Below, one piece after another: positions 49,132 through 60,360 of a DNA stretch of 64,000 nt (position 1 is the first letter of the stretch; each line of letters starts with the position of its first letter). This DNA is from Chionoecetes opilio (Eukaryota; Arthropoda; Malacostraca; Decapoda; Majidae). The stretch covers positions 90,001 to 154,000 of the forward strand of contig JACEEZ010020927.1 of assembly GCA_016584305.1 (NCBI GenBank), written 5' to 3'. The translations under genes were made by a program, and so were the position numbers. Under the pieces are notes generated by a model. It was not told the origin of the DNA and ran no database searches. It was given only the letters and a program-made list of their open reading frames with translations.

Positions 49132-51025
49132 CCACTTATATATTTTTGCATTGGGACGTGCCATACACCATGATAATCGTTAAGGTGTGCTGATTCCGGG
49201 ACAGTGAGTGAAAATTTAATGCAAGCAACATTCCAGGAATAAGGAGAAGATAATAAAAAAAGGTAAAAAAAAAGTTTATACAACGATTTCATTTTGCTCA
49301 TTATCTTATTATAGGTATAGTTTACTGCAATTTTTATACATTCATAATATGCACTATTAATACGTAAACACCAATTGTTACGTTGTAGGAACTGAAACAA
49401 GGCTGTATTTGCTTTATAAACAGAAGATGAATGTACTAATAAGGCCACTAAGGCAGCAATCTCGACTGAGCATAGCGGTGGGGGGGCGTTTCGCCTTACC
49501 ATAGGCACCCTAGTGGATAGGGCGCCCTAGCTCGCTCTCAGAATCTGGCCCCTTGCAGAGCTGCACCGCTGGACATGGTAAAGTAATGTCGGAGTGGTAG
49601 TTAAGGAGATCGACCACGTCCTCTCGTTAGTACTCGTTGGAGGATCCTCCAGAACTGGGTTTACCGGAGTGCTGAGTTCTTTGCAACTAATCACAGACTT
49701 GTTGTTGCTACACTTAAGCTTCATGTCAAGTCCAGAAGAATCTGAAATCGGGAAGGCCGAGCAGAGACAAGATGTTGGATGTAAGCCGAGGAGTTATGAC
49801 TCACGATCTCGGCAGGAGATGAGGAGAGAAGTAGATGTTGAGTGTGTAATTTATATACTAGTGTACATATTTATTTATATATATATGGCTATAGGAGAAG
49901 TAATGGTGTAATAACAGCAGTATAAGGGGTAACAGTATCAGCAAGTGACACATAACTCATATATTCCAAGGCAATCCTGTGCTAGGGATAGCGGTGATGC
50001 GGTAGGATAACTTTTCCTGAACGTCACCACAACCACCACCACCGCCAATTAAGGCAGTGAATTACCATCTCTTACTTAGTTCACTGAAACACGTTGTATC
50101 CTCCAGCTCGTTCTTGGCTCGTGAAAATACGTAGCATCTGTGTGTTTGTATGCAGCACATCAGTAAGTCCATCAATGTGGTATTATCTATAGTGTTGTTA
50201 TTGAGGGACAGTGAGGCTAGGATTGGTAACGGTGAGTTGCCTGAATACTATAAAAGCGAGGGAAGGATTGCCAGCTTAATTACTACTCAATCAATTTAGT
50301 ACGTAAATATAGCGCTCATTAAAGCAAATAATTAGTGGTGACCAGTGAGCGGCAATAGTTCACGAAGTTTCACTCAAATAAAACAAAAAGAAAATAGTAG
50401 GATCGAGGCTCAAATAACAGGCATGAATACTAAACTGCTACAAGCTTTACAAGTTTATTGAGAAAAGGGGAGGAAATTACGAGAGGGGGGGGGGGGGGGG
50501 GGCAGGGTACAAGCAAAGAATACAAAATAAAAAGTAGTTGGCGGCCAGCGTGTCTTGTTCCACTTGATCGCCGTTCCAAGTGGAGTCGATGGTCAAGTGG
50601 AGTCATAGTTGAGTGGAATCATGTCATTGTATTGTCGCAGTATCGTAAAAAAAAAAAAGATCGCTAATGACAATATGGAATTACTAGGCGGGCGGGGTGC
50701 CTTTATTTTATTATTTTATTATTTTTTTATTTTTTTATTTTATTACATCACAAAGGACTGAACATGGGGGGGAAATAATGTGGTTTGGACAGCCTATAAG
50801 CGGCGGCATGATGGACAGCAGGAATTAATTTTGCTCTGGATGATGGGGTAACGTCCATTGGTAGATTGCGACATAAGTGGATTATAGCTTTTTTTCGTCC
50901 CCATCCGTCATGGTGTGCCGTTTTGTTTATTACGATGTTCGGTGGCATCCAAGCAAGTAACTGGTGATGCAATGCACAAACACTAAATATGGTGTTACGT
51001 GTACAAAGCCATTCCGATTGTCTTT
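49132..51025. other. Intergenic, mostly unique
   Basis: No supported gene. A 20-G run at 50485-50503 and a T/TA-rich tract at 50700-50745. Confidence 0.45.
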
Positions 51026-51029
51026 CTAA

Positions 51030-51232
51030 AGCGTTTTCTGCGGGGGATTTTTGGTTGCAACCGGAATTTTTTTGGTTGCAACCGGAAAATTTTCGGTTGC
51101 AAACGGTCACAACAACAACAACAAATGTTTGCGGGTCTGGCCAATCATCTTCCCTGGATGGTTGAACAGGGATCGAAATTTGAGCAACCGAAAATGTTTC
51201 GGTTGCAATCAGGATCCCCGCAGAAAACGCCT
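51030..51232. mobile_element. PIF/Harbinger-like MITE with TAA duplication
   Basis: TAA flanks both sides (51027-51029 and 51233-51235). Ends read AGCGTTTTCTGCGGGG and, inverted from the right, AGGCGTTTTCTGCGGGG. GGTTGCAACCG-type words repeat inside, themselves palindromic. There is no open frame. Confidence 0.8.
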
Positions 51233-51259
51233 TAAGCATCATACTTATTACGGGTAACT

Positions 51260-51420
51260 TAGGTAGAAATAATAATAATGATAAAAAGGGTAATTTTGAT
51301 AGCAATATATAAGTAATAACAATAAAAAAGAAGATAATAATAGTAATAATAATAACAGCAACAATAAGAATGATGATAATGATAATAATAACAATATTAA
51401 ATAATATATATAATAGTGCA
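51260..51420. repeat. (AAT)n-rich tract
   Basis: ATAATAATG-like degenerate triplets. Confidence 0.85.
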
Positions 51421-51535
51421 TCAAAGTCAACGGAGTTAGTGAAACGCGGCAACACGTCCCCGCAGAGTTTTTTTAATGATTCACTGCACGTCCGCGATGG
51501 AAACCCGCGCGCGATACCTAATGCAGGATACACAC

Positions 51536-51774
51536 GGCTACAGGGAGTTTCGTACACAAGTTGTTTCGTACCCAGGTTTTGTAGTTGTTTCGTACACTGA
51601 TTTGAGTTTTTTCGTACATACCTGTTGTCGTTTCGTAACTCTAGTAGTCAAGTTCAACTCTGAGGTGAGTGTACGAAACGACTATGGTTTCATATAGACT
51701 ACGAAACAACTTTTTTGGTGTACGAATCTACTGGTGTACGAAACAACTTGTGTACGAACTGACTGCACCGTCCC
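51536..51774. mobile_element. MITE family D, copy 2 (inverted)
   Basis: Same body as 35512-35716 in opposite orientation: GGAGTTTCGTACACAAGTTG at the left and ACTTGTGTACGAACTGACTG at the right. Slightly longer (an extra GTGTACGAATCTACTG block). Confidence 0.85.
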
Positions 51775-52008
51775 CAGACACACACATCAATAACATCAAT
51801 AGAATACGAGTAGCACCGTGATCATTAAGACTCATCACTATTTGTTGGCTGGTCATTCAAAGTTACTGTTTCTTAGATACCTCCTTAAGTAATTAATAAT
51901 AATAATAATTTTATTTTCACCCGAAGGCATATAGGAAGAAAAAACAAAGTGTGTAGTAGTAGGTTTAACCGAGACCACCGAGAGACATATCATCTCGGTG
52001 GCCACGGT

Positions 52009-52223
52009 TTAACCCCTTCACACCCAGATCTTTCCTTTGCTATAAAAAAAAATGTATATTGTCGAGCCATAAAAGTTACGAAAAGTAACTTAATATACCA
52101 AATTAGTTAGTCGACAAGGATACTAAACAGGTCATATCTATAAAATATTGCTTATATCACTAAAAATAGTCTAATGGCATGCCAAAATACAATGGAAATT
52201 ACGTTCTGGGTCTCAAGGGGTTA
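52009..52223 (+). mobile_element. MITE family A, copy 6
   Basis: Starts TTAACCCCTTCACACCCAGA and ends TCTGGGTCTCAAGGGGTTA. It ends about 85 bp upstream of the first iduronidase exon. Confidence 0.87.
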
Positions 52224-52326
52224 GGTGTAGGGATTCGGGAAGGGCTTTGGTGTAGCTATAATGGCATAATTTATGTTAATTCATGTCATTTCTTTATTTA
52301 TTTCAGATCCACAAAACCGAGGGAGG

Positions 52327-53150
52327 ATGAAGCTTGAGTTACTGGTCACGGCGCTGTCTGTCATCACCAACCTGACGGGCGTGGGAGCAGAAGGTGTTGG
52401 TGTAGAAGAAGAAGCATCATCACCACTACTCGTCACCACTCAGCCTCACCACCATCACCACTTTCGCACAAACTCGAGTGAGGTGTCAAGTGTACATGAT
52501 CAAAAGTCTGTTCGTGGCAGTGTAAGAGAGACTTTCTGTGGCTCATGTGGAGTTCCTTTAGCCACTGCTGGAGATCATGATGGAAGAGGAAGAGGAGTAG
52601 AAGGTGGAAGAGGAGGAGTAGATGGAAGAGGAGGAGTAGATGGAAGACGAGAAGGTGGAAGAGGAGGAGAAGGTGGAAGAGGAGAAGATGGAAGAGGAGG
52701 AATAGATAGAAGAGAAAGAGAAGGTGGAAGAGGAGGAGAAGGTGGAAGAGGAGAAGATGGAAGAGGAGGAATAGATAGAAGAGAAAGAGAAGGTGGAAGA
52801 GGAGGAGAAGGTGGAAGAGGAGAAGATGGAAGAGGAGGAATAGATAGAAGAGAAAGAGAAGGTGGAAGAGGAGGAGAAGGTGGAAGAGGAGGAATAGATA
52901 GAAGAGAAAGAGAAGGTGGAAGAGAAGTAAACAGTGTAACCTCATACCTGGGTCACAATTCTTTGCTACGTCGCCACAAGAAAAGGAGGAAGGAGGAAAA
53001 GAACAGGAGAAAGAATGAAAGGCGGAGAGCACGAGTCAGATGGAGACCTCAACACGGGCGTGGAGGTGGGCGTGGCGCGGGCGTGAGGGTGGTGGTGGGC
53101 GGGGTGGAGACGGGGCCGCTACCTCATTTTTGGCGCAGCACCGGACTCAG
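52327..53150 (+). CDS. IDUA: IDUA exon 1 with repetitive insertion
   Basis: Signal peptide, a His/Ser-rich stretch, then a 23-residue repeat ([20 protein letters not shown] then ERE) in about four copies, a basic stretch ([20 protein letters not shown]), and finally [12 protein letters not shown], where similarity to other IDUA proteins begins. Ends AG at a GTTAGT donor, phase 2. Confidence 0.8.
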
Positions 53151-53878
53151 GTTAGTGTTTTTCTTAATTTAAGTATATATTTTATTTAGGCGCCTAATGA
53201 TAAGGTGACTTTAAACTTACGTGCAAACATTCTATGCTGGTCATGATAATTTTAGTAGTCATTATTATTTCTTAATGCATAAAAAAATGACTGTACTACC
53301 TACATACCTTTCTATAATGGCTTACAGAGTTAATGTGTACGTTTCGAATCCTAAGACTAGTTTTCCCGTGACTATTCTCTCTTAAAACATCTTCATTTTT
53401 TTTTTTTTAGCCATTTTATTATTATTAGTATTTCTTTTGTAGATAATAAATAACTATACCACTACTATACTATATTACTCCCTCTTACTCCTCCTCATCT
53501 TCGTCCTATTCCTCCCCCAGCCCAAGTATACAAAGAACTATTCTACTGTCTATTGTAACTGAACTGTCTATTGGTATTCTGCCCCAGCCCACCTCTGCCT
53601 CACGCCTCCTCCCAGCCCTTCCTTCTCAGCCCCGACGAGAGGCTCAACCTGGCAATGATTGGTTCCCTGCCGCACGATGGCATCTCGCAGGTCCGCGTTC
53701 ACTGGCTCCTCGATCTCGTCAACGCCACGTAAGGACTTGTTTTGTAGAGTTCAAAGCCAGTAAATAGGTTAAGTTAGGTTAGGTTAGGTTAGGTTACTAT
53801 TTACTGGTTTTGGTATAGTTGAAGCAGAGTAGCTACATGGTGTTATCTGGACCGTGTGTGTGTGTGTGTGTGGTGTGT

Positions 53879-53922
<44 letters not shown>

Positions 53923-54031
53923 CTTGGTGTTGCGTAGAAATATGTTGTCTTGTTTGTCATAAATGTTTTCTTCTTTTGCGATCTACTGTCTTTGTCGAGA
54001 GAGAGAGGAGAGAGAGAGAGAGAGAGGAGAG

Positions 54032-54071
<40 letters not shown>

Positions 54072-54129
54072 CATGAACGAAAAACACGTAATATAAGAGG
54101 AAATTAATCGTTATTTTCCACACTGACCA

Positions 54130-54165
<36 letters not shown>

Positions 54166-54194
54166 TCTCTCTCTCTCTCCTCTCTCTCTCTCTC

Positions 54195-54268
<74 letters not shown>

Positions 54269-54586
54269 CTCTCTTCTCTCTTCACAGCCTCACACAAGAA
54301 TCACCGCAGTACAACTTTACCCAACTCGACACTCTCATGAATCACCTCCACCACCACCACCTTCGCCCTGGCTTCGAACTCATGGGGAATCCGGGCGACA
54401 TCTTCAGCGACTTCGAGAACGCCACACAGGTCCTTTGGTGGCGTCTCCTGGTGGGGCAGACGGCGGCCAGATACGTCGGTGAGTGAACGGTGAAGGGAGT
54501 GAAAGATTGACGGCAGGTTATGTTGAAATGAAGGAAGGGTTTTAGGATGGATGAATGATGTGTGGGATTGTGATAGATGGTACAGC

Positions 54587-54665
<79 letters not shown>

Positions 54666-54736
54666 TTGTGCCACTATTTTTGACTTATCATTTGTAGTTT
54701 CTCAGACAAGAGCATCACTACTTTTTTTCACCACCT

Positions 54737-54800
<64 letters not shown>

Positions 54801-54911
54801 AGAACGCTTCGGGCTGGACTGGGTGTCGTCCTGGCGTTGGGAGACTTGGAATGAACCAGACCATCACGACTTCGATAATCTCAACATTACTATACAAGGT
54901 GGGTGATGGGT

Positions 54912-54953
<42 letters not shown>

Positions 54954-54996
54954 CTTCTCTCCTCTCGTCTCTCTTCTCTCCTCTCTCCTCTCCTGT

Positions 54997-55035
<39 letters not shown>

Positions 55036-56145
55036 TCTCTATCTTTCTTCTCTATCCTTGATATTTCGCTCACAGTGTTTCCCCTTTTCCTGCTTTCCTC
55101 CCTCCCTCTCCCCTATCCTTCCCTCCCTCCTTCTCTCCTCCCTCTCCCCTATCCTTCCCTCCCTCCTTCTCCCCTCCCTCTCCCCTCTTCTTCCCTCCCT
55201 CCTTCCCCTTTTTCCCTCCACCTTTCCCCTCGTATCCTTCCTGACCTGATTTATTGCTCTATTCGCATCGTATTTTCAATTTTCTGAAAACTTCTTGTGA
55301 AGGTGATGGCTCTGGCGACGCGACTGGTGTTACAACGACAAACTTTTCACGACGTTTTAATCATTTTTCCCCTAGTGAGATTAGTTCTACCTCACTTTGT
55401 GTTTTATTGGTAGAGGTTTAGCCTTGATTTACTTGAGTTAGTTGTTTAGTTCTGATTAGATTTAACACGTAATATGATTTTTTTAATTGAAGACGTTGCG
55501 TTTCGTGTTAAGTGAAATAATTTGATCTTTTATGGACTATTTCAATATTTTTTTTTGGTAGTTTACAAGTCATACATATTTTTTCCACCTTTCTTTTCTT
55601 TCCAATTTCTTATTCTGTCTTCAATTTTTCTTTTCAACTTTCTTTTCATTCCAACTTTCCTACTTTCTGATAACATTCCATTCACATCCCTAGCTACTTC
55701 GATCCTCTCTTCGTCTCTTCCTTCACAAATGTTCTCAATGACTTGGTGTATTAAGTGAAATAATGTGTTCTCTTACAGGTTATTTCAAGAACTTTTCCGG
55801 TACTGATCAAGTCATACATAATTTCCCAACTTTTTTTCTTAGCCTCTTTCTTCAATTCTTTCGTTTTAACTTTCTTTTCTTTTTAACGTTCCAACTTTCT
55901 GATAATATTCCAATCACTTCCTCAGCTACTTCCACTCCTCTCTTCCTCAACAGGGTTCCTCAATTACTTCGAAGCGTGTCGGGGAGGCTTGGAGGATGTC
56001 TCACCCCGGCTTAGACTAGGAGGTCCCGGTGGATCCTGCCGCAACCCGTCCTTCTCTCGGATGTGCTGGGCGTTGCTGGCTCACTGTAACGCCCTCACAC
56101 CCGCTCCCGCACGATGCCTCGACTACATCTCCATCCATAAGAAAG
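52327..56145 (+). CDS. IDUA: Alpha-L-iduronidase, first five coding exons (partial)
   Basis: Exons 52327-53150, 53588-53728, 54288-54478, 54803-54898 and 55954-56145, all GT-AG with matching phases. The joined protein follows vertebrate IDUA from the [10 protein letters not shown] region through LRPGFELMG and [16 protein letters not shown] to [15 protein letters not shown] is a lysosomal GH39 glycosidase that removes terminal iduronic acid from dermatan and heparan sulphate. The acid/base Glu lies in the WNEPD motif (Glu182 in the human enzyme). The nucleophile Glu lies in a later exon that I do not find before 64000. A likely signal peptide ([20 protein letters not shown]) opens the protein. 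An acceptor at 52306 suggests an upstream 5' non-coding exon. Odd point: exon 1 has about 220 extra residues. Confidence 0.9.
52653..52921. repeat. 69-bp minisatellite inside IDUA exon 1
   Basis: Purine-only strand; units of 69 nt (23 codons), about 3.6 copies, the last shortened. Multiple-of-three units keep the frame open. Confidence 0.93.
53588..53728 (+). CDS. IDUA: IDUA exon 2
   Basis: [20 protein letters not shown] then WLLDLVNAT, matching the second exon of IDUA. Donor GTAAGG. Confidence 0.92.
53766..53796. repeat. Interstitial (TTAGG)n motif
   Basis: About five units of the arthropod telomere repeat inside IDUA intron 2. Confidence 0.85.
53855..54282. repeat. (GT)n, (GA)n and (CT)n cluster, IDUA intron 2
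   Basis: GT at 53855-53920, GA at 53997-54069 and CT at 54133-54282. The (GA)n and (CT)n are inverse and could pair. The CT run forms the polypyrimidine tract of the exon 3 acceptor. Confidence 0.93.
54288..54478 (+). CDS. IDUA: IDUA exon 3
   Basis: [20 protein letters not shown] then [20 protein letters not shown]. Contains NFT and NAT glycosylation sites. Donor GTGAGT. Confidence 0.93.
54587..54661. repeat. (GA)n then (GT)n
   Basis: Pure GA to about 54633, then GT. Confidence 0.95.
54737..54800. repeat. (TAC)n microsatellite at the exon 4 acceptor
   Basis: About 20 TAC units run to the last bases of intron 3; the sequence CTACTTCTACAG is the acceptor itself. Confidence 0.95.
54803..54898 (+). 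CDS. IDUA: IDUA exon 4 (catalytic acid/base motif)
   Basis: [20 protein letters not shown] then [17 protein letters not shown] holds the proton-donor Glu. Confidence 0.96.
54914..55240. repeat. (CT)n and C/T-rich tract
   Basis: Pure CT to about 54950, then CCCTC/TCCTT-type sequence with a ~35-bp period (CCCTCTCCCCTATCCTTCCC). Confidence 0.88.
55241..55950. other. IDUA intron 4, unique
   Basis: AT-rich. GATAACATTCC...TCACATCC... text is duplicated (about 55550-55700 and 55790-55940), an old ~200-bp tandem duplication. Confidence 0.5.
55954..56145 (+). CDS. IDUA: IDUA exon 5 (last recognisable exon)
   Basis: [20 protein letters not shown] then RLGGPGGSC and [11 protein letters not shown], ending at a GTGATG donor, phase 1. 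The following exon should encode the KG...ISIL region; it is not seen downstream. Confidence 0.93.
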
Positions 56146-56278
56146 GTGATGAAGGGTTTAAGGGCTCTTTTTGCTTAGTGATTGATTAGCTTTTGTAGGG
56201 ATTGATGATGTCCGCTGAGGGCTCTGTGTTTTGCTTACTGATTTATTTGCTTGTGTTTGAATTGATGCTTGCTCAGTC

Positions 56279-56341
56279 ATCATTGTTATTGTTCTTGTTG
56301 TTCTTGTTGTTGTAGTTGTTGTTGTTGTTACTGTTGTTATT

Positions 56342-56391
<50 letters not shown>

Positions 56392-56465
56392 GTTGTTGTT
56401 GTTGTTAGTGTTGTTGTTTGTTGTTGTTGTTGTTAGTGTTGTTGTTGTTGTTAGTGTTGTTGTTG

Positions 56466-56496
<31 letters not shown>

Positions 56497-56498
56497 AG

Positions 56499-56538
<40 letters not shown>

Positions 56539-56561
56539 GGTGTTGTTGTTGTTGTTGTTGT

Positions 56562-56593
<32 letters not shown>

Positions 56594-56680
56594 AGTGTTG
56601 TTGTTGTTGTTGTTGTTGTTGTTATTATTGTTGTTGTTGTTAGTGTTGTTGTTGTAGTTGTTGTTGTTGTTAGTTTTGGT
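56279..56680. repeat. (TTG)n microsatellite
   Basis: About 400 bp of GTT triplets with GTTA variants. Confidence 0.96.
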
Positions 56681-57060
56681 GGTGATGTTGGTGGCATTTT
56701 TTTCTTTATCAATAATTTTATGTTGTCACCCAAAACTTTCTTCTTCCTCTAGTTTGTTATTTATTGTCGACCTTGGAAGTTATAGTTGAACGTTATTTAA
56801 TATATTTCGTATTCTTTCATTAGTTTTGACATTTGTTATTTATGAGTACAGTTACTTGCCCTAAATATTCCAGCATTGTTTTAATTTGTGTTGTTCTGTA
56901 AAAGCGGTGATATTTTAGAATTCATAAAATGTGGGGTAATTTATATGACAAGGTTTGTGATTCTAATTATGATATACAGCTTTTATGACTTTGCTCTCGG
57001 AACTTTTCATCCGTGACTCACACAAACAGCTGGCCTTCATATAAATAAACAGGGTGGGGA
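56681..57060. other. AT-rich unique sequence
   Basis: No gene or repeat recognised. Confidence 0.45.
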
Positions 57061-57084
57061 AAATTGTCCTTGGCGAGAATTAGT

Positions 57085-57455
57085 AATGGGAGGAAAAAGG
57101 ATGATAGGAAAAGTATAATGGGAGGAAAAAAAATAATGGGGTGAAAAATATAGGAAAAAAGATAATGAGGTGAAAAATATAATGGGAGGAAAAAAGATAA
57201 TGGGTTGAAAAATATAGGAAAAAAGATAATGAGGTGAAAAATATAATGGGAGGAAAAAAGATAATGGGAGGAAAAAATATAATGGGAGGAAAAATATAAT
57301 GGGAGGAAAAAGGTAATGGAGGGAAAAAATATAATGGGAGGAAAAAATATAATGGGAGGAAAAATATAATGGGAGGAAAAAATGTAACGTGAGGAAAAAA
57401 TATAATGGGAGAAAAAAATTTAATGGGAGGAAAAAAGATAATCGGAGGAAAAAAG
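57085..57455. repeat. 17-20-bp minisatellite (AATGGGAGGAAAAAATAT)n
   Basis: About 20 copies with AATGAGGTGAAAAATAT variants. Confidence 0.95.
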
Positions 57456-57879
57456 CGTAACCTCATTTTCTTTACTTTCGAGGAGTACCTATAGCTAGCT
57501 AGTATAGTCTAGTAGCCAAATTGATATTTTTGCTGAACCTTGTTTTGGAAGCTAACAAACGCTTTATTGTGTTTAGTTGTTGTTTAGGTGCTACTTATTG
57601 AATATAAACCCGGTGCAAGGATGGCACCCTGGGGGAAATTGTTTTATTTACGGAATTCAAAATGGCCGCCAGCCGTATCCAGCAAAATACATTTTTTATC
57701 ATAACTTTCCTCCTAGTTTACATAAAGACTTGATTTTAGTGTCAAAATATATGTTTTAAAGGCCATAGAATGCCATCGAATATGTCTTGAATGTTTTTAT
57801 TGTGTTTTTTTTAATGTTTGATGAACATTTTTACCAAAATTTTTATTACAGCCCTGGTTTTGTATATTTCCATGCATGT

Positions 57880-58746
57880 TTTCTCCGTTTTCAGATAAAG
57901 AGCAAGCAGGATGGATAAGCAAAGTTGTATTTTGAAAGACTATGTTAAATGTGGTGGTGGTTATGATGGTGGCGCCTTAGTTGGTGTGAAAAGACTGAGA
58001 ACTGCTAGTTTGAATCGAGGAGACAGTTTGCATGAATGAAAACTTATCCAATGAACTTGATGAGAAGTACATCTATACATCGAATCGACCTTCATGCGAT
58101 ATGGTCACAGCCAAGGGGGCATAGTGGGGGTCACACTGAAACCATCTGCTCTTAAGCGCTGGGCATTGAGTCTTCACATATGCTCCCAATTGAAGAAAGA
58201 TGTCCTATCATTGGCCAATGATGAGACCCAAGTTGACATCACAGTACACAAGGAGGAAGGTCCATCTATAATCAAAACGGTTGCTGCAGATCGTGCAAAG
58301 ATCCAAGACAAACTAGCCACCTGTATTGACCCGCTAGCCCCTACACCACATGCTCCAAACAGCCTTGTCAACATTGTTACCGGCCAGATCGCACCAGTCA
58401 CTGTAAAGGTTGAGGACTGTACAGCTTGGAGAGAATCTCATGAAGGCTTTTGAAAAAGAATGGCCAGAGAATTTTTATAAACCACTAACAAAGACTGTCA
58501 TCACAATGGCGGCATCAAAGAAGAACCTCAACGTGGACGGAGTTGGAGTCTATGACACATCATTGATCTACTCGAGAGTTATGTGTCTGCAGAAGACCAG
58601 AGACATTGATAGGAAAGATGTACTGGGATATGCATTGGCAGGTGTCCCTCCATCCATGTTTGATGAAAATGGGGATTTGCGCATCACCAAATCAAAGTCA
58701 ACACTGAAATCGAGCATCCAAGTGGAACTCATGGATCGTCAGTCAA
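57880..58746 (+). pseudogene. Multi-copy gene of unknown function, left part
   Basis: After an acceptor-like GTTTTCAG at about 57894 the text reads MDKQSCILKDYVKCGGGYDG then GVKRLRTASLNRGDS, followed by stops and shifts. From 58118 it reads GVTLKPSALKRWALSLHICS, DRAKIQDKLATCIDPLAP and VNIVTGQIAP, then a one-base shift at about 58410-58440 and FEKEWPENFY, KSKSTLKSSIQVELMDRQS. I recall this layout from large repeated families of uncharacterised proteins in invertebrate and fish genomes. The text continues at 63288 after a 4.5-kb insertion. Confidence 0.7.
58723..58746. repeat. 24-bp direct duplication, left copy
   Basis: TGGAACTCATGGATCGTCAG then TCAA, identical to 63288-63311. Confidence 0.95.
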
Positions 58747-58829
58747 TTCGGAATTTAATTATTAATTTTTAATTATTAATCATGAATGAAAATCAAAAGT
58801 AATACATGAATAACCAGAATGAAAGTAAT

Positions 58830-59250
58830 GAAAAATGATGATGATGATGATAGTAATGATAATGATAACAATATTAATAATTATTATAAGTGATAATATT
58901 ATAATCATAATAATGATGATGGCAATAATGATAAAGACGAGAACAATAACAATAAAAGTAATGATTATACTAGTAATAATACAAATTGTAACTATTAAAT
59001 ATAATGATAATAATAATAGTAAAAATAAATATAATGATAATAATAATAGTAAAAATAATTACAATAATAATAATAACAACAATAATAATAATAATGATAA
59101 ATAACAATAATAGTGAAAAATAACAGTGAAAAGAGTATTGTTAATAATCAAGATTGTAATGATAAAACAATAGTAATGATGGAAATAACAGCACTGCTCA
59201 AAGAAAAAAGTGAATAATAATGATAATAGTAGTAGTAGAGATACCAATAT
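58830..59250. repeat. (GAT/AAT)n-rich tract
   Basis: Degenerate AAT/GAT/AAC triplets. The ~33-bp AAATATAATGATAATAATAA block is doubled at about 59000-59060. Confidence 0.9.
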
Positions 59251-59505
59251 AACTAATATTGAGAATGTCAATAACAATATCAGTAGTCATACAATAATAG
59301 AAATGCTAGACATTCAGCCATGTGCTGTGGCAGGAGTGAAGGCGTGGGTGTGGCACAAGGCAGTGAGCGTGTGGGAGTCACTGCGATGACGTGACTGAAG
59401 GGTTATTAGAGGTGAGGATGAAAGGCTTCAGGATGGATGGCGTGCGTTCCTGGCCACGCCATACAGGTTCATGTTGACCCTCCACTGCTGTTGTCTTTTG
59501 TCTCC

Positions 59506-60360
59506 TCAAGGCAAGCCATGCTTTCTGCGTGCCTTGTTGCCTTGTTTGCCCCCTGCGTGGCGGCGCGTGGAGGCCGCACTCTCGCTGCTCGTGCTGCTAA
59601 ACAGCACCAGCAAGCGTACCTCGCTGACGCTGAGGCTCGGGATGTCCTTGGCCCATTGCAGCACCTCCTTCAGCACCGTGATGAGCGCTCCCAGGCCCGG
59701 CCGCTGGCTGGGGTCGCGGCTTCGAGCCCCGCGCACCCACGCCACCAGTTCGGCCAGAGCGGGGTGAAGGGGCTGTCCCGGGTGCAGCCCTAGAGTGTTC
59801 TCGATCAGCAGGGCCAGGCCGTACACGTCGCTGGCCTCGCTGCAGGGCGCGGTGTAGAGCAGCAGCTCCGGCGCGATCCACGGGTAACTCGCCGTGTGGC
59901 GCGTCTTGCGGTAGATGCGTTCGGTGCCCAGCGGCTTGGTGAGGCCCAGGTCAATGACCGTGGCTATGGGCGCTTTCTCCTTCACGACAACACAGATATT
60001 ATTGCCCTTGATGTCGTTGTGTGCAAAACCTCGCTCCACCATGCATTGCAGCGTGCGGGATACCTGCAGAAACACCTTAATGATGTCTACAAACGGTACA
60101 GGGGCCTCGAAGAACGCGTTGGCGGTGTTGCCGGCGTAATACGTGACCATCTGCCGCGTCTTGACGCAGACGCCAAAGAGCCGCTGCACGCCGGGCATAC
60201 GCGCTGACTGCAGGCTGATCGCCTCGTCCACCAGCCCATTCAACGCTGCATTGCCAAGAAACTTTTTAACAACGAGTTCGTCGAGTGTGTCTGGATCCCG
60301 CACCAGACAACACGAGCCGTACGTGCCGGCGCCTAAATCTTGACAGAACAGTTGACTCAT
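59506..60360 (-). CDS. Kinase domain as a free-standing frame
   Basis: ATG 60360 gives MSQLFCQDLGAGTYGSCCLV and stays open for about 284 codons to TGA. All core motifs are present (Gly loop, Lys, HND loop, DLG, APE-like), so an active kinase is plausible. The activation segment contains TRHTASYPWIAPE. HND instead of HRD suggests it does not need phospho-activation of the usual type (inference). Confidence 0.6.
   Translation of the reverse strand: MSQLFCQDLGAGTYGSCCLVRDPDTLDELVVKKFLGNAALNGLVDEAISLQSARMPGVQRLFGVCVKTRQMVTYYAGNTANAFFEAPVPFVDIIKVFLQVSRTLQCMVERGFAHNDIKGNNICVVVKEKAPIATVIDLGLTKPLGTERIYRKTRHTASYPWIAPELLLYTAPCSEASDVYGLALLIENTLGLHPGQPLHPALAELVAWVRGARSRDPSQRPGLGALITVLKEVLQWAKDIPSLSVSEVRLLVLFSSTSSESAASTRRHAGGKQGNKARRKHGLP

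Noticed and set aside
50748..51557. 269-codon minus-strand frame
   Set aside because: Built from a MITE, an AAT tract and unique sequence, with no domain.
52433..53032. 199-codon minus-strand frame, Leu/Phe-rich
   Set aside because: Antisense of the purine-rich repeat in the iduronidase exon.
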